Source: Opitutaceae bacterium
GTDB taxonomy: Bacteria; Verrucomicrobiota; Verrucomicrobiia; Opitutales; Opitutaceae
DNA: 64,000 bases
Assembly: GCA_027482185.1 (NCBI GenBank)
Contig: JAIXWF010000007.1
Location: forward strand, 62,001 to 126,000
Direction of reading: 5' to 3'
Shown here: one piece after another, positions 25,947 through 36,369 of the stretch
How positions within the stretch are numbered: position 1 is the stretch's first letter
Layout: every line of letters starts with the position of its first letter
Position numbers and translations under genes: made by a program
Notes under the pieces: generated by a model
Seen by the model: the letters and a program-made list of their open reading frames with translations, nothing else
The model's database searches: none
What the model was told of the DNA's origin: nothing

Positions 25947-28900
25947 TCAGAACGAGATCGAATTGGTCCAGACGTAGAGGCGGGGCTGGCCGTAGAAGCT
26001 CACGCCGAGGTTGGCGGGGTTGGTGTAGCCGGAGCCGTTGTTGGGCAGCGTGCCGAAGACGTAGTGGTTGAAGACGTTCGTCACATTGACCTGGCTCGAG
26101 AAACCGAAGCGTTTGCCGAGCTTGCGGCGGTAGGAGGCGAAGACGTTGGCCTGCCAGGTGTCGGGCGAGCCGAAGAGTTCGCGGCCGCCGCCGGGCGTAT
26201 TGTAATAGAACGTACGGTTCTTGAGGCCGACGCCGACGGTGCCGCCGAGGCTGATGCCCTTGAGGAAATTGTCGCCGGTGAAACTGTAGCTGTTGGTCAT
26301 CGAGAACACGTACTGCGCGTAGCCCACGGTGTTCTCGCCCTGCTTCGCGACGACGGTCTGGCCCTTGGTGCCGTTGGGGTCGGACCACGCGTACGGGATG
26401 TCGGAGGTCGAGCGGCCGGTCTTGCCGGTGAGGGCGCTGCCGTTGGCGCCGACGAAGAACTGGAGGACGCGGCGCAGGTTGCTCGTCTGGATGCGGCCGT
26501 TGTCGTCGGCCGGCGTGGCCCAGTAGGGGTTGGTGCGATCGTTCATCATCGCGAGCGTGAGCGGTTCCCAGGTGCCGCCGACCTGGGCCTGGAGCGCGGC
26601 GGGATCGACCTGGCGGTTGAGCGTCGTGATGGTCGGCGTGATGACGGACGGCGTCGTGGGCACGAGGACGGGCGTGCCGTTTTGGTAAGTGACGGTGCCG
26701 TTGCGCACGTTGAAGTCGTCGTTCCAGAGGAGCGGGTATTTTTTGTCGGTGAGGTTGCGGCCGTCGGAGGTGGTGGCGGCGAGGCGGACCTTCCAGTTGC
26801 GCGTGGGGTTGGCGGTGAGGATCACTTCGAGGCCGCGGGTGGTGCGGTCGAGGTTGACCCATTGGTTCTTGGTGCCGGCGGGGCCGTCGTGCGCGCCGTT
26901 GAGGCCGGTGGGATTGATCAGATCGCGGACGCCGGTGCCGGCGTTGATCATCTCGTCCTTGGAATCGGTGTTGTAGAACTGGATGGAGCCGGAGATGCGG
27001 CCGCGTTCGTCGCCGAACTTCAGGCCGATTTCCTGGCCGGTGCCGCTGGAGGTGGCGGGCGGATTGCCGAGGGGATCGTTGGCGTTGACCAGAGGCGTGT
27101 TGTAGGTGCTGGAGAAACTGTAGTACGCGTTGAGCCAAGGGCGGATCGCGCCGTTGATGCCGAGGTTGTAGCTCTTGTTGGTCTTGTTGGATTCGGCCCA
27201 GGGCGGGGCGGAGGCGGCGGTCGAGAGGTTGGGCGTGCGCTTGAAGCTCTCGTTGGCGCGCAGGCCGACGAGGGTGTAGATACGGTTGTTCCACCAGCCG
27301 GTATTGTTGGCGGCGTACACGCCGGCGGTGCGGCTTTCCCAATTGTGGCCGTCGTTGTTCTGGCCGGAGACGCCGGCGAGACCGGCGAGGCTGGCGAGGC
27401 CGAGGGGATTGTTGGGGCGGACCCAGCTCGGGTCGCGGGGATTGTTGGCCATGCGCACGTAGTTCTGGCCGCCGGTGGTGATGCGCGGCGTGCGCCAGCC
27501 GCCGCGGCCGAGCGGATCCTTCACGGGGCCGTCCTGCACGGACCACCAGAGGCGCGGCATCGGCGTGCGGCCGAGGTTGGACGGGAGGGCGGGATTGTAG
27601 ACGACGTTGAAATTCGCGTCGGCGAGGAAGTAGCTGTAGTCGGTCGGGCCCGTATCCGCCCAATCGATATCGTAGCCGACGAGGGTCTGGCTGCGGGCGA
27701 ATTTGCGGAAGAGATCGTTGGTGATAATCGCGGAGCCGCGCGTGGCCCAGCGGCGCGTGGGCTGCTCGGTGTCGGCGAGGGTGCCGCCGTTGGCCCAGAC
27801 GGTGAGCGGGTTGCCGTTGAGGAGCGGGGCGCTGAGGTTGGCGAGGCCGCCGTTGGCGCGGTCGGTGGGGGCGTTGTTGTAGAGGACGGAGAACTGCGTC
27901 GCGAGCCACGGCGCCCAGACCGTCTCGGCGGCGCCGATGAAGTAGCGGTTGATGACGTACTCGGAGGCGGCGGTGCCGGCCCAGGAGTTGATGTTGTCCC
28001 AATTGAGTTTGCCGTTGGCGATGGCGCCGCGCGGGTAGGGGTTGCCGGTGACGGGGTCGTTGGCGCCGGCCATGTTGTTGCGGAGGAGGTAGGCGAGGCC
28101 GTAGTTGTGGCGCGGGTCGGTGGCGACGTTGGTGAACGCGATGTTCTCCTGGTTGGAATTGAGGACGCGCGTGTTTTCCGTCTGGCCGGCGATGACGCGG
28201 AACACGGTGCGGAGCTTGGCGGCGCGGTAGGCGACCTGCGTGTAGAGGCCCTTGGTTTCGTAGCCGATGAAGACGCGGCGGTAGAGTTGGTGGTCGCTGA
28301 GGGCGGCGACGCGGACGGCGACGTTGTCGGAGCCCCAGTTGTAATCGAAGAGGAGTTGTTTCGAACCGTGCTGGTCGATGCGGAAGTCGACGCGGCCGGC
28401 GTTGCGGTTGAAGTTGGCGCGCTTGGAAACGATGTTGACGGTGCCGCCGGCGCCGCTGGCGCCGTAGAGGAGGCCCTGCGGGCCGCGGACGACGTCGGCG
28501 CGCTCGATATCGAAGAGGCTGTTCATGCCGGTGCCGGTGCCGAAGGTGCCGGCGAAGCCGTCGCGGCGCGGGGCGCCGACGCCGACGCCGCGCACGCCCA
28601 TGGTCTGGTTGCCGACGCGATCGCCGGGTTGCTGGCTGAGGGCGTCGGATTCGGGATTGGACATCACGGTGCCGGCGCCGGCGCCGTAGGAGAGCATGAG
28701 GTCCTCGAGGTTGGTGACGGCGACATCGCGGATGAAGTCCTCGGTGAAGATGTCGGCGGAGACGGGGACGTTTTTGAGGGCGGCGTCGAACTGCGTGAGC
28801 GAGTTGGAATTGAGAGCGCCGTAGCTGTTGTCGGCCTCGGCCTTTACCTGGAAGGGATTGAGTTTGAAGACATCGGCGGCGGCCTTTTCCGCGGCGGGCG

Positions 28901-29048
28901 AGGCGGCCGCGGCGGGGGCGGGCACGGGGGCGGATTGCGCGCCGAGGTCGGCGGCCAGCGCGGCGGCGAAGGCGGCGAGACCGGCGAAGCCGGCGGAGCG
29001 GGGCCGCAACGCGAAGCGCGGGGCACGGGGGAGGGACGGGAGTTCCAT
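25947..29048 (-). CDS. TonB-dependent outer-membrane receptor
   Basis: A 1033-residue importer. Signal peptide about 1-38 (ending LGAQ), then an Ala/Pro-rich stretch, the KLNPFQVKAEADNSYGA box common to Opitutaceae receptors, a plug (about 95-220, with FDIERADVVRGPQGLLYGAS and GGTVNIVSKRANF) and a barrel ending in Phe (YVWTNSISF). Unlike the receptor at 8440 it lacks a CarboxypepD domain. It pairs with the downstream BNR protein (20-bp gap) and no SusD is present. The upstream gap to the restriction-like gene is 184 bp without a recognisable operator. Confidence 0.94.
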   Translation of the reverse strand: MELPSLPRAPRFALRPRSAGFAGLAAFAAALAADLGAQSAPVPAPAAAASPAAEKAAADVFKLNPFQVKAEADNSYGALNSNSLTQFDAALKNVPVSADIFTEDFIRDVAVTNLEDLMLSYGAGAGTVMSNPESDALSQQPGDRVGNQTMGVRGVGVGAPRRDGFAGTFGTGTGMNSLFDIERADVVRGPQGLLYGASGAGGTVNIVSKRANFNRNAGRVDFRIDQHGSKQLLFDYNWGSDNVAVRVAALSDHQLYRRVFIGYETKGLYTQVAYRAAKLRTVFRVIAGQTENTRVLNSNQENIAFTNVATDPRHNYGLAYLLRNNMAGANDPVTGNPYPRGAIANGKLNWDNINSWAGTAASEYVINRYFIGAAETVWAPWLATQFSVLYNNAPTDRANGGLANLSAPLLNGNPLTVWANGGTLADTEQPTRRWATRGSAIITNDLFRKFARSQTLVGYDIDWADTGPTDYSYFLADANFNVVYNPALPSNLGRTPMPRLWWSVQDGPVKDPLGRGGWRTPRITTGGQNYVRMANNPRDPSWVRPNNPLGLASLAGLAGVSGQNNDGHNWESRTAGVYAANNTGWWNNRIYTLVGLRANESFKRTPNLSTAASAPPWAESNKTNKSYNLGINGAIRPWLNAYYSFSSTYNTPLVNANDPLGNPPATSSGTGQEIGLKFGDERGRISGSIQFYNTDSKDEMINAGTGVRDLINPTGLNGAHDGPAGTKNQWVNLDRTTRGLEVILTANPTRNWKVRLAATTSDGRNLTDKKYPLLWNDDFNVRNGTVTYQNGTPVLVPTTPSVITPTITTLNRQVDPAALQAQVGGTWEPLTLAMMNDRTNPYWATPADDNGRIQTSNLRRVLQFFVGANGSALTGKTGRSTSDIPYAWSDPNGTKGQTVVAKQGENTVGYAQYVFSMTNSYSFTGDNFLKGISLGGTVGVGLKNRTFYYNTPGGGRELFGSPDTWQANVFASYRRKLGKRFGFSSQVNVTNVFNHYVFGTLPNNGSGYTNPANLGVSFYGQPRLYVWTNSISF

Positions 29049-29232
29049 GGGGGTAAACGGGTGCGGGGTGGCGGCGGCCGAAGGCGGCGCCGGACGGGGC
29101 GGGGTGGGGTGCCGAGAACGAAACGGGCAAAGGCGCGGGCGGGAACAACAATCGGCGGCGGGGCGGAGAAAAGTGCGGCGGGAGGCGCGCGGCAGTCAGT
29201 TCAGCCGTCGGGCGATCCGATCCCACCCAACT

Positions 29233-31317
29233 TTACCCGGCCATCTTCAGCAGGTCGAAAATGAGCTTCGCGAAGGCGGCCGCTTTTTTCGGATCGGAGA
29301 GCAGTTGGAGCTTTTGGTTTTCGTGCGCTTCGCCGCTGTCGAGGATGGCGTCGTCCACGGCCTTGGGGAAGTCGCCGAGCATGGCCTGCTCGTCGGTGTT
29401 GTTCGCCAACTGGCTCATCACCTTCTCGTTTTCCCGCACCTTGTCGCGGTCCGTGTAGGCGTAGTTCACGAGGTCCAGTTCCGTCAGGTTGTCGGTGATG
29501 AAGAGCTCGTTGAGCCGGGCGATGATCTGCGCGAGCAACTCTTCCTTGCGATCCCGCGCCCGCGCCGAACCGACGCCTTCGCCGGGGCGGAGCTTGTAGG
29601 GGCCGGATTTATCCTCGAGCCGCAGGTCCTGCTGCCTGATCTTCGAGAGGCGGTAGTGGCTCAGCACGACATTGCTCAGGTCGACGTCGTCGTCATCCAC
29701 CGACTGCTCGCGGAGCAAGGGGGCGAGATTGCGGGCGTAGAGGCTGAGCTTTTCCAGGTCCGCGTCGTCGTAGTCCACGATCTGCGACATGAACTCGTAG
29801 AAGCGCACGAAGGTGCCGAGGTCCTTTTTGAAGATCTCCAGCGCGTCCTTGTCCTTCTTGGCTTCCTTGAACTTGCGCTCCGCGTTGGCGAGGAGCACGG
29901 CGTCGCCCGTCTGCTTGGTGCGTTCGAGGACGTCGCGCGTCTCCTGGTAGGCGAGGACGGCCGCCTTGTAGCGGATCTGCCAGCGCTGCACCGCCGGTTT
30001 GCAGATGTTGGCGAGGGCGGCGTGGCTTTTGCTCTTCTGGAAAAACGAAGTGCAGAACTGCTCGACCTCCGGCCACTGGAAGATGCCCGCCGCGCGCAGC
30101 TTTTCGTTGAGGTCGAAGATCAGGTTGGGATCGGAAACGTCGTCGAGCGTGGCCGTTTTGTAGTACGGCAGAAAGGCGTTGAGGATGTCCTCCGGCTCGT
30201 TGAAGAAATCCAAAACGAAGGTGCCTATCGCCGCCTTGCCCGGGTACACGCGGTTGAGCCGCGAGAGGGTTTGCACGCACTCCACGCCGCCGAGCTTCTT
30301 GTCCACGTACATGGCGCAGAGCTTGGGCTGGTCGAAGCCGGTCTGGAATTTGTTGGCCACGATCATCACCTGGTAGTCCGGCGTATCGAAGGCCTTGCGC
30401 AGGTCGCGGCCCTTGAGGCCCGGGTTCATCGTGATCTCGGTGAACGTGGTGCCGAGCAGGCCCGCGGAGTTGGGATCTTTCTCGGTGAACTCCACCTCGC
30501 CGGAGAAAGCCACCATGCCGTAGAGTTGGGCGTAGCCTTTTTCGGCGATGTATTTGTCGAAGCCCAGCTTGTAGCGCACCGCCTCCTTGCGGGAGCCGGT
30601 GACGACCATCGCCTTGGCGTGGCCGCCGAGCAGGCCCATGACCTTGGTTTTGAAGTGTTCGACGACGACCTGCACCTTCTGCGCGATGTTGTAGTCGTGC
30701 AGGCGCACCCACTGGTTGAGATTCACCTGGGCCTTGCGGCTCTCGACCGTCTCCTCGGTCTGCTGGATCTTGAGCGCCAGGTTGTACGCGACTTTGTAGT
30801 TCGTGTAGTTCTTGAGGACGTCGAGGATGAAGACCGGGGCCGAAGCGGCCGGCGTGGCCTTTTCGGTGTGCTCGCGGAGGATGTCGCCCTCGATCTTTTT
30901 CCAATCCACGCCGAAGGGCGGGTTGGAGAGCATGTAGTCGAACTTGTCGGCGTGGAGCTGGTCGTGGGAGAGCGTGTTGCCGAGTTTGATGCGGGAGACG
31001 TCCTGGCCCTTGATGAGCATGTCGGCCTTGCAGATGGCGTAGCTCTCGGGGTTGAGCTCCTGGCCGAAGGCGCGGATGACGGCGCGGGGATTGAGCTCGT
31101 GCACGTACTCCATGCCGGCGGAGAGGAACCCGCCGGTGCCGGCGGTGGGATCGTAGAGGGTGCGGACGATGCCGGGTTGGGTGAGGGCGGCGTCGTCCTC
31201 CATGAAGACGAGGGAGGTGGTGAGGCGGACGATGTCGCGCGGGGTGAAGTGCTCGCCGGCGGTTTCGTTGGAGCTTTCGGCGAAGCGCCGGATGAGTTCC
31301 TCGAAGACGAGGCCCAT
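29233..31317 (-). CDS. Chimeric type I restriction remnant: HsdM core fused in frame to HsdR C-terminal half
   Basis: An uninterrupted 694-codon reading frame made of two different subunits. Residues 1-150 are the catalytic core of a type I N6-adenine methyltransferase: [19 protein letters not shown] motif DPTAGTGGF (56-64) and catalytic NPPFG (132-136). The HsdM_N domain and the HsdM C-terminus are missing. From about residue 162 ([13 protein letters not shown]) it becomes the second RecA domain and C-terminal region of an HsdR subunit, including [20 protein letters not shown] and QTLSRLNR. The PD-ExK nuclease and Walker A/DEAD motifs of HsdR are absent, as is HsdS. In-frame VSNHE codons just upstream of the ATG are still HsdM-like, so the left end is also truncated. 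Restriction activity is not expected; methylation is doubtful. Confidence 0.88.
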   Translation of the reverse strand: MGLVFEELIRRFAESSNETAGEHFTPRDIVRLTTSLVFMEDDAALTQPGIVRTLYDPTAGTGGFLSAGMEYVHELNPRAVIRAFGQELNPESYAICKADMLIKGQDVSRIKLGNTLSHDQLHADKFDYMLSNPPFGVDWKKIEGDILREHTEKATPAASAPVFILDVLKNYTNYKVAYNLALKIQQTEETVESRKAQVNLNQWVRLHDYNIAQKVQVVVEHFKTKVMGLLGGHAKAMVVTGSRKEAVRYKLGFDKYIAEKGYAQLYGMVAFSGEVEFTEKDPNSAGLLGTTFTEITMNPGLKGRDLRKAFDTPDYQVMIVANKFQTGFDQPKLCAMYVDKKLGGVECVQTLSRLNRVYPGKAAIGTFVLDFFNEPEDILNAFLPYYKTATLDDVSDPNLIFDLNEKLRAAGIFQWPEVEQFCTSFFQKSKSHAALANICKPAVQRWQIRYKAAVLAYQETRDVLERTKQTGDAVLLANAERKFKEAKKDKDALEIFKKDLGTFVRFYEFMSQIVDYDDADLEKLSLYARNLAPLLREQSVDDDDVDLSNVVLSHYRLSKIRQQDLRLEDKSGPYKLRPGEGVGSARARDRKEELLAQIIARLNELFITDNLTELDLVNYAYTDRDKVRENEKVMSQLANNTDEQAMLGDFPKAVDDAILDSGEAHENQKLQLLSDPKKAAAFAKLIFDLLKMAG

Positions 31318-31480
31318 CTCGTGGTTGGAGACGGCGGCGGAGGCAGAGCGCGGGGGCGCAGGGAAGGAACGGAGCGGAAGAGCGGCGCCTTGCGGCGAAA
31401 GCGGGGCCGCGGCGGTTTCCGCGGCGGCGGCCGCACCGGAGCGATGAATCGCGGCGGCAGGAACGGGGCCGGGGGCGGGA

Positions 31481-31514
31481 AAACAAAAAACCCGCTGCCT
31501 TGCGGAAGCGGGTT
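31481..31514 (-). terminator. Rho-independent terminator of tRNA-Phe
   Basis: On the minus strand, just past the tRNA 3' end: AAACCCGCT, 10-nt loop, AGCGGGTTT followed by TTTGTTTT. Confidence 0.85.
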
Positions 31515-31522
31515 TCCTAAAG

Positions 31523-31598
<76 letters not shown>

Positions 31599-31946
31599 AC
31601 TGGAGGAAGGCCGAACAAACGGGGCGCGGCGGGGTGCGTCAACGGGAATTTTGGCGAAAGTCGGCGGCGGGTTTTCGGGGGCTGGCGAATGGGGCGAATG
31701 AGGGGGCGCGCTTGAACCCCAGAGGCACGGAGGATGGGAGGAGGCGGCGGGTTGAGGGAGAGGAGATGGGAGGAGGTTGGCCGCAAAAAGGCGCAGGAAA
31801 CGCAAAGAACGAACCTGCGCGGCGGGGACGGCGTTTTGCGCGTCCTGAGAATTTTTGCGGCGAGGCTGGGATGGCCGCAAAGAGGCGCAGGAGACGCAAA
31901 GACGGCGGGCGAGCCAAGGGGCTGCGGCCCGGTGGGCGAACCTGAC
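31599..31946. other. 348-bp gap with GCCGCAAAG-family repeats
   Basis: No gene. It lies upstream of tRNA-Phe and downstream of the sulfatase. It contains two copies of the GCCGCAAAG family (31779-31809 and 31873-31902) linked by a GAGAATTTTTGCGGCGAG segment that also resembles sequence at 19351-19375. Confidence 0.7.
31779..31902. repeat. GCCGCAAAGAGGCGCAGG-family repeats, copies 2 and 3
   Basis: Two direct copies, GGCCGCAAAAAGGCGCAGG at 31779 and GGCCGCAAAGAGGCGCAGG at 31873, each followed by an ACGCAAAGA tail. The same unit is at 19225-19255. Confidence 0.75.
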
Positions 31947-34253
31947 TCAGCGGACCAACGGTGTTGTTTCCACGGTCACGTCGAGGATCGAGCCGCGAAA
32001 CGCGAACGGCGGGGTGTAGTCCTCGCTGACCGGCGTGTAGTAATCCGCCCCGATATCCAGGGTCTCGTGGCTGATGTTGCCGCTCATCGCTTCCGGCACG
32101 CGTCCGCGTCCGGTCTCGCGTCCGTCCAGCCGCAGGACGACTTCCGCGCCGCCGGCGGGGGCGAGTTGGAAATCGACCTCCACCGTGCTCGGGCCCGGCG
32201 GCAGCGGCTCCGCGGAGGTCACCGTGGTGCGCTGTTCGCCGGCATAGTTGTAGTGAAACACGGGCCGCCCGTCGCGCACGTAGAGGGCGTAGCCGGCGAA
32301 GCGTCCGCCGTGGGCCAGGACCACGCCGTCGCCGCCCGCCGCCAGCCGCGCCGTGATCTTCATCGATCGATCCCGCCGCTCCAGGGCGGTGAACTTGTGC
32401 AGGCCGGCCACCGGCGGAACATAAACCACGCGGGTGCGATCGCCGTTCCATGCCGGACGGATCATGTCGCGCGGTCCGGCGCGGCGGTCGTCGAGCGGGT
32501 AGACCTCGTTGGCCGCGGCTTCGCGCTCCCAGAGCGCCAGCAGGGCGGCGAGCTGCTCCGGACGTTCGCGCGCGAGATCGCGGCTCTCCGTCGGATCCGC
32601 GTCGAGATGGTAGAGCTCCCAACGGTCCTGTTCGTACGGCCGGCCGGATTCGTGAAACGTCACCGCCTTCCAGCCCCGGTGCCAAAGGGCGCGGTGGCCG
32701 TGGATCTCGAAATACTGGGTTTCGCGGCGTCCCGGCGCGGCCGCGCCCTCCTTGGGCCAGGTGTAGGCGAGGCTGTTGCCGGCGAGGGGCAATTGGGGAC
32801 GGCCGGCGAGGGTTGGCGGCGCGGGGATTTGGGCGGCCTCGAGCAGGGTGGGCAGGAGATCGACCACGTGGTGGAACTGGCCGCGGATTTCGCCGGCCGC
32901 GCCGATTTTCGCCGGCCAGTGGGCGATCAGGGGCACGCGAATGCCGCCTTCGTGCACACTGCCCTTGGTGCGGCGGAAGGGCGTGTTGCCCGCCTGGGTC
33001 CAGCCGATGGGGTAGGTGGGATACGTCAACGGCCCGCCCAGCTGGTCGACGCGTTCGGCGCCGCCCGCGAAGACGCCGGGCTTGTTCGCGGCAAAGAGGC
33101 GCATCTCGTTCCAGATGCCCTCGGGGCCGCCTTCGGGACTCGCGCCGTTGTCGGAGAGCACGAGAATCAGGGTGTCGCGCAGCTGGCCGGTGCGTTCGAG
33201 CCAGGCGATGACGCGGCCGAGTTCGCGGTCGGCGGACTCCATGCACGCGGCGAAGCTTTCGTAGTAGCGCGCAAAGACGCGGCGTTCCTCGGGCGAGAGC
33301 GCCGCCCAGGGCTTGACCCCGGGATTGGCCGGCGGGAGGACCGTGCCGCGGGGGACGAGGCCGAGCTCGATTTGGCGGGCGAGGGTTTGCTCCCGGTAAA
33401 CGTCCCAACCGGCGTCGAAGCGACCGCGCCATTTGGCCAGCAGGTCCGGCGGCGCGTGGTGCGGGGCGTGTCCGGCGCCGAGCGACAGGTAGGCGAAAAA
33501 GGGCCGCTCCGGGGCCGTGGCGCGGTGCTGCGCCATGAACGCGATCGTGCGGTCGCACAGGTCGGCATCCATGAAGTACGGCGCGGTGGCGTCCGGGCGG
33601 GTGGCCTGCGGCAGCACCCGTTCGCGGCCGGAGTAGATCTCCGGCGCGAACTGGCTCATGTCGCCGCCCATGAAACCGTAGAAATGATCGAAGCCCCGGC
33701 CCGTCGGCCAGTAGGCGGCGTCCGCGGAGGCGTTGAGTTCGCTCATCGGCGCGAGGTGCCACTTGCCGAAGGCGGCGGTGGCGTAGCCGCCGGCGCGCAG
33801 GTAGTCGGCGATCGTCCCGGCGGCCAGGTGCGGGGCGCCGAGGTTGTTGCGCGCGCCGTTGGCGTATTCGCCGATGTGCCCCACGCCCACCGCGTGGGCG
33901 TTGCGCCCGGTGAGGAGCGCCGCCCGCGTGGGCGAGCAGACCGAGTTGACGTGGAAATTCGAATACCGCAGGCCGCCCGCGGCGAGGCGATCGACCACCG
34001 GCGTCGCCAGCGGCGAGCCGTAGCAGCCGAACTGGCCGAACCCGACATCGTCCCACAGCACGACGAGCACATTGGGCGCGCCGGCCGGGGGCCGGACCGG
34101 GGCGGGCCAGCGGGCATCGGCGGGCGACCACGCCGGGGCCGCGGCGGCAAGCGCGGCGGCGGCGCCGAAGGAGAGGGCGAAGACGACGAGCGCGGAGAAG
34201 AGCGGGCCGGGGAGGCGCGGCTGAAGGCGGTGGCGCGGGGAGAGGTGGGTCAC
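31947..34253 (-). CDS. Secreted arylsulfatase, formylglycine type
   Basis: A 768-residue exported sulfatase hydrolysing a sulfate ester, probably on a polysaccharide or aryl substrate. Signal peptide about 1-38. The active-site Cys is in CSPTRAALLTGR (Cys106), the C-x-P-x-R signature converted to formylglycine by an anaerobic-type or FGE maturase (not encoded here). Metal ligands appear as WDDVGFG (Asp68/Asp69) and LSDNGASPEGG; FGKWHL and HAPHHAP fit the substrate pocket. The last 190 residues form an extra beta domain, as in Pseudomonas AtsA-like enzymes. It is the last gene after the pentose-oxidation genes on the same strand, 42 bp downstream of the dehydratase stop, so it may release the sugar that they consume. 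Confidence 0.93.
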   Translation of the reverse strand: MTHLSPRHRLQPRLPGPLFSALVVFALSFGAAAALAAAAPAWSPADARWPAPVRPPAGAPNVLVVLWDDVGFGQFGCYGSPLATPVVDRLAAGGLRYSNFHVNSVCSPTRAALLTGRNAHAVGVGHIGEYANGARNNLGAPHLAAGTIADYLRAGGYATAAFGKWHLAPMSELNASADAAYWPTGRGFDHFYGFMGGDMSQFAPEIYSGRERVLPQATRPDATAPYFMDADLCDRTIAFMAQHRATAPERPFFAYLSLGAGHAPHHAPPDLLAKWRGRFDAGWDVYREQTLARQIELGLVPRGTVLPPANPGVKPWAALSPEERRVFARYYESFAACMESADRELGRVIAWLERTGQLRDTLILVLSDNGASPEGGPEGIWNEMRLFAANKPGVFAGGAERVDQLGGPLTYPTYPIGWTQAGNTPFRRTKGSVHEGGIRVPLIAHWPAKIGAAGEIRGQFHHVVDLLPTLLEAAQIPAPPTLAGRPQLPLAGNSLAYTWPKEGAAAPGRRETQYFEIHGHRALWHRGWKAVTFHESGRPYEQDRWELYHLDADPTESRDLARERPEQLAALLALWEREAAANEVYPLDDRRAGPRDMIRPAWNGDRTRVVYVPPVAGLHKFTALERRDRSMKITARLAAGGDGVVLAHGGRFAGYALYVRDGRPVFHYNYAGEQRTTVTSAEPLPPGPSTVEVDFQLAPAGGAEVVLRLDGRETGRGRVPEAMSGNISHETLDIGADYYTPVSEDYTPPFAFRGSILDVTVETTPLVR

Positions 34254-34272
34254 GGGAAGTTGGATACAGGAG

Positions 34273-34312
34273 AAGCCACTCGCTGGCGCTCGCGGCTACG
34301 AGGCAGTGGGCT
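34273..34312. repeat. REP-like imperfect hairpin overlapping the dehydratase stop codon
   Basis: AGCCACTCGC and GGCAGTGGGCT form imperfect arms around a CGCTCGCGGCTACG core. The dehydratase TAG (34296-34298) lies inside, so the element supplies its last codons. Confidence 0.55.
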
Positions 34313-36254
34313 GCGGGGTGGCGGCGGCGCGTTCGGCGGCGGCGCCGAGCTCGAGCAGGTGGGCGACGCGGTCGGCGTCGTAGACGCAACCGCCCCAGCT
34401 GCCGCCGCTGGCGTTCTGCAGGGCGGCCCAGAGGCGCGTGTCGGCGGGGACGCGCGGATCGGGTTGCAGCTGCGGGTGGCGGTCGCGGGTCGCGAGTTCG
34501 GCGGCGGCGGGGCCGACGACATCGACGGAGCCCTCGAGGGTGCGCGTGTCGATCACGAGGCGGACGGTGTCGCCGTCGCGGACTTTCGCGATGGGGCCGC
34601 CGGCCCAGGCCTCGGGGCTGATGTGGCCGATGCAGGCGCCGGTGGAGACGCCGGAGAAACGGCCGTCGGTGATGAGGGCGATGCGTTGGCCGTCCTTCAC
34701 GTACTTGAGGGCGGAGGTGATCTGGTAGGTTTCGGGCATGCCGCAGCCGGGGCCGATGCCGATGAGGACCATGACATCGCCGGCTTTGACGCGGGCGGCC
34801 TTCACGGCGGCGATGGCGTGGGCCTCGCTGGTGAAGACGCGGGCGGGGCCCTCGTGGCGGTAGACGCCGTCGGCGCCGACGAGCTGCGGTGCGATCGCGG
34901 TGCTCTTCACCAGCGCGCCTTCCGGGGCGAGGTTGCCGCGGAGGAACGTGATCGTGCTGGTGAGGCCGCGTTCGCGGGCGCGGTCGGGGGCCATGATGAC
35001 GAGATCGGGATCGATGCCGTCGACGGTGCGCAGTTTCTCGCGCAGGCGGCGGCGGCGTTCGGAGGTTTCCCACCAGGCGAGGTTTTCGCCGAGGGTGCGG
35101 CCGGAGACGGTGCGGGCGCCGAGCTTGAGGAGGCCGGCGTCGCGCAGGTGTAACATCACTTCGGGTACGCCGCCGGCGAGGAAGACCTGGACGGTGGCGA
35201 AGTGCTTGGGGCCGTTGGGGAGGACGTCGACGAGGCGGGGGACGGAGCGGTTGATGCGGGCCCAATCGTCGACGGTGGGGCGGCGGAGGCCGGCGGCGTG
35301 CGCGATGGCGGGGATGTGGAGGACGAGATTGGTGGAGCCGCCGAAAGCCGCGTGGACGACCATGGCATTGTGAATGGAGTCGTCGGTGAGCAGATCGCGC
35401 GTGCGCAGACCCTGCGTTTCCAAGGCCATCAGGGCGGAGGCGGAACGGCGGGCGAGGTCGCGCCAGATCTCGGCGCCGGAGGGCGAGAGGGCGCCGTGCG
35501 GCAGCGAGAGACCGAGGGCTTCGGCGACGACCTGGCTGGTGGCGGCCGTGCCCATGAACTGGCAACCGCCGCCAGGGGAGCCGCAGGCCTTGCAGCCCAT
35601 TTCGGCGGCGTAATCGAGGGTGACTTCGTCGCGGGCGAAACGCGTGGCGAGGGTCTGGACCTTGCCGGTGTCCTCGGCTTCCTCGGCGAGCAGCGTGACG
35701 CCGCCGGGCACGAGGATCGTCGGGAGGTCGGGGGTGCCGGCGAGGGCCATGAGCATGGCGGGGAGGCCCTTGTCGCAGGTGGCGATGCCGAGGATGCCTT
35801 TGCGCGTGGGCAGCGAGCGGATCAGGCGACGCAGGACGACGGCGGCGTCGTTGCGGTAGGGCAAACTGTCGAGCATGCCGGCGGTGCCGTTGGTGCGGCC
35901 GTCGCAGGGATCGCTGACGTAGCCGGCGAAGGGGACGCCGCCGGCGGCGGTGATGACGCGCGCGGCTTCCTCCATGAGGAGGCCGACTTCCCAGTGGCCG
36001 GTGTGGTAGCCGAGGGCGACGGGCGAGCCGTCGGGGGCGCGGATGCCGCCCTGCGTGCTGAGGATCAGGTATTGTTGGCCGCGGAGGAGTTCCGGTTTCC
36101 AGCCCATGCCGGCGTTCTGCGTGAGGCCGAAGAGATCGCCGCTCGCCATGTGCCGGAGCTGGTTGGGCTCGAGGGGCAACTTGCCGGCAGGACCGGCGGC
36201 CGTGGTGCGGAGCGCGTAGATGGCGTCGGAGGCGGAATCGAGGAGGGGGTCCAT
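34296..36254 (-). CDS. Sugar-acid dehydratase of the IlvD/Edd family, YjhG/YagF (xylonate dehydratase) type
   Basis: A 652-residue iron-sulfur dehydratase converting an aldonate to its 2-keto-3-deoxy form. It aligns along its full length with E. coli YjhG/YagF (about 655 residues), sharing [92 protein letters not shown] and [18 protein letters not shown]. The conserved Cys residues in DPCDG, TCDKG and CKACGS fit the cluster ligands. It follows the semialdehyde dehydrogenase gene (107-bp gap filled with repeats) in a Weimberg-type cluster, so D-xylonate or L-arabinonate is the probable substrate. Confidence 0.92.
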   Translation of the reverse strand: MDPLLDSASDAIYALRTTAAGPAGKLPLEPNQLRHMASGDLFGLTQNAGMGWKPELLRGQQYLILSTQGGIRAPDGSPVALGYHTGHWEVGLLMEEAARVITAAGGVPFAGYVSDPCDGRTNGTAGMLDSLPYRNDAAVVLRRLIRSLPTRKGILGIATCDKGLPAMLMALAGTPDLPTILVPGGVTLLAEEAEDTGKVQTLATRFARDEVTLDYAAEMGCKACGSPGGGCQFMGTAATSQVVAEALGLSLPHGALSPSGAEIWRDLARRSASALMALETQGLRTRDLLTDDSIHNAMVVHAAFGGSTNLVLHIPAIAHAAGLRRPTVDDWARINRSVPRLVDVLPNGPKHFATVQVFLAGGVPEVMLHLRDAGLLKLGARTVSGRTLGENLAWWETSERRRRLREKLRTVDGIDPDLVIMAPDRARERGLTSTITFLRGNLAPEGALVKSTAIAPQLVGADGVYRHEGPARVFTSEAHAIAAVKAARVKAGDVMVLIGIGPGCGMPETYQITSALKYVKDGQRIALITDGRFSGVSTGACIGHISPEAWAGGPIAKVRDGDTVRLVIDTRTLEGSVDVVGPAAAELATRDRHPQLQPDPRVPADTRLWAALQNASGGSWGGCVYDADRVAHLLELGAAAERAAATPQPTAS

Positions 36255-36255
36255 T

Positions 36256-36369
36256 CGGGAAAGCGGGAAACGGGGGAAAGTGGGAAAGAGGGAAAGAGGG
36301 AAAGATGGAAAGATGAGAAGAGGGAAACGGGCGGCGGGGGCCGGCTTTCAGCTTTCAACCTTCAACTTG
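36256..36369. repeat. GGAAA tract (36256-36329) and TTGAAAG tract (36344-36369)
   Basis: About ten irregular GGGAAA(x) units in a row, then inverted TTTCAACC units. The second tract runs into the dehydrogenase gene and supplies its TGA stop at 36362-36364. Confidence 0.8.

Noticed and set aside
36256-36329. GGAAA tract as a ribosome-binding site cluster or CRISPR
   Set aside because: Units are too short and irregular, orientation is wrong for the minus-strand genes, and no spacers exist.
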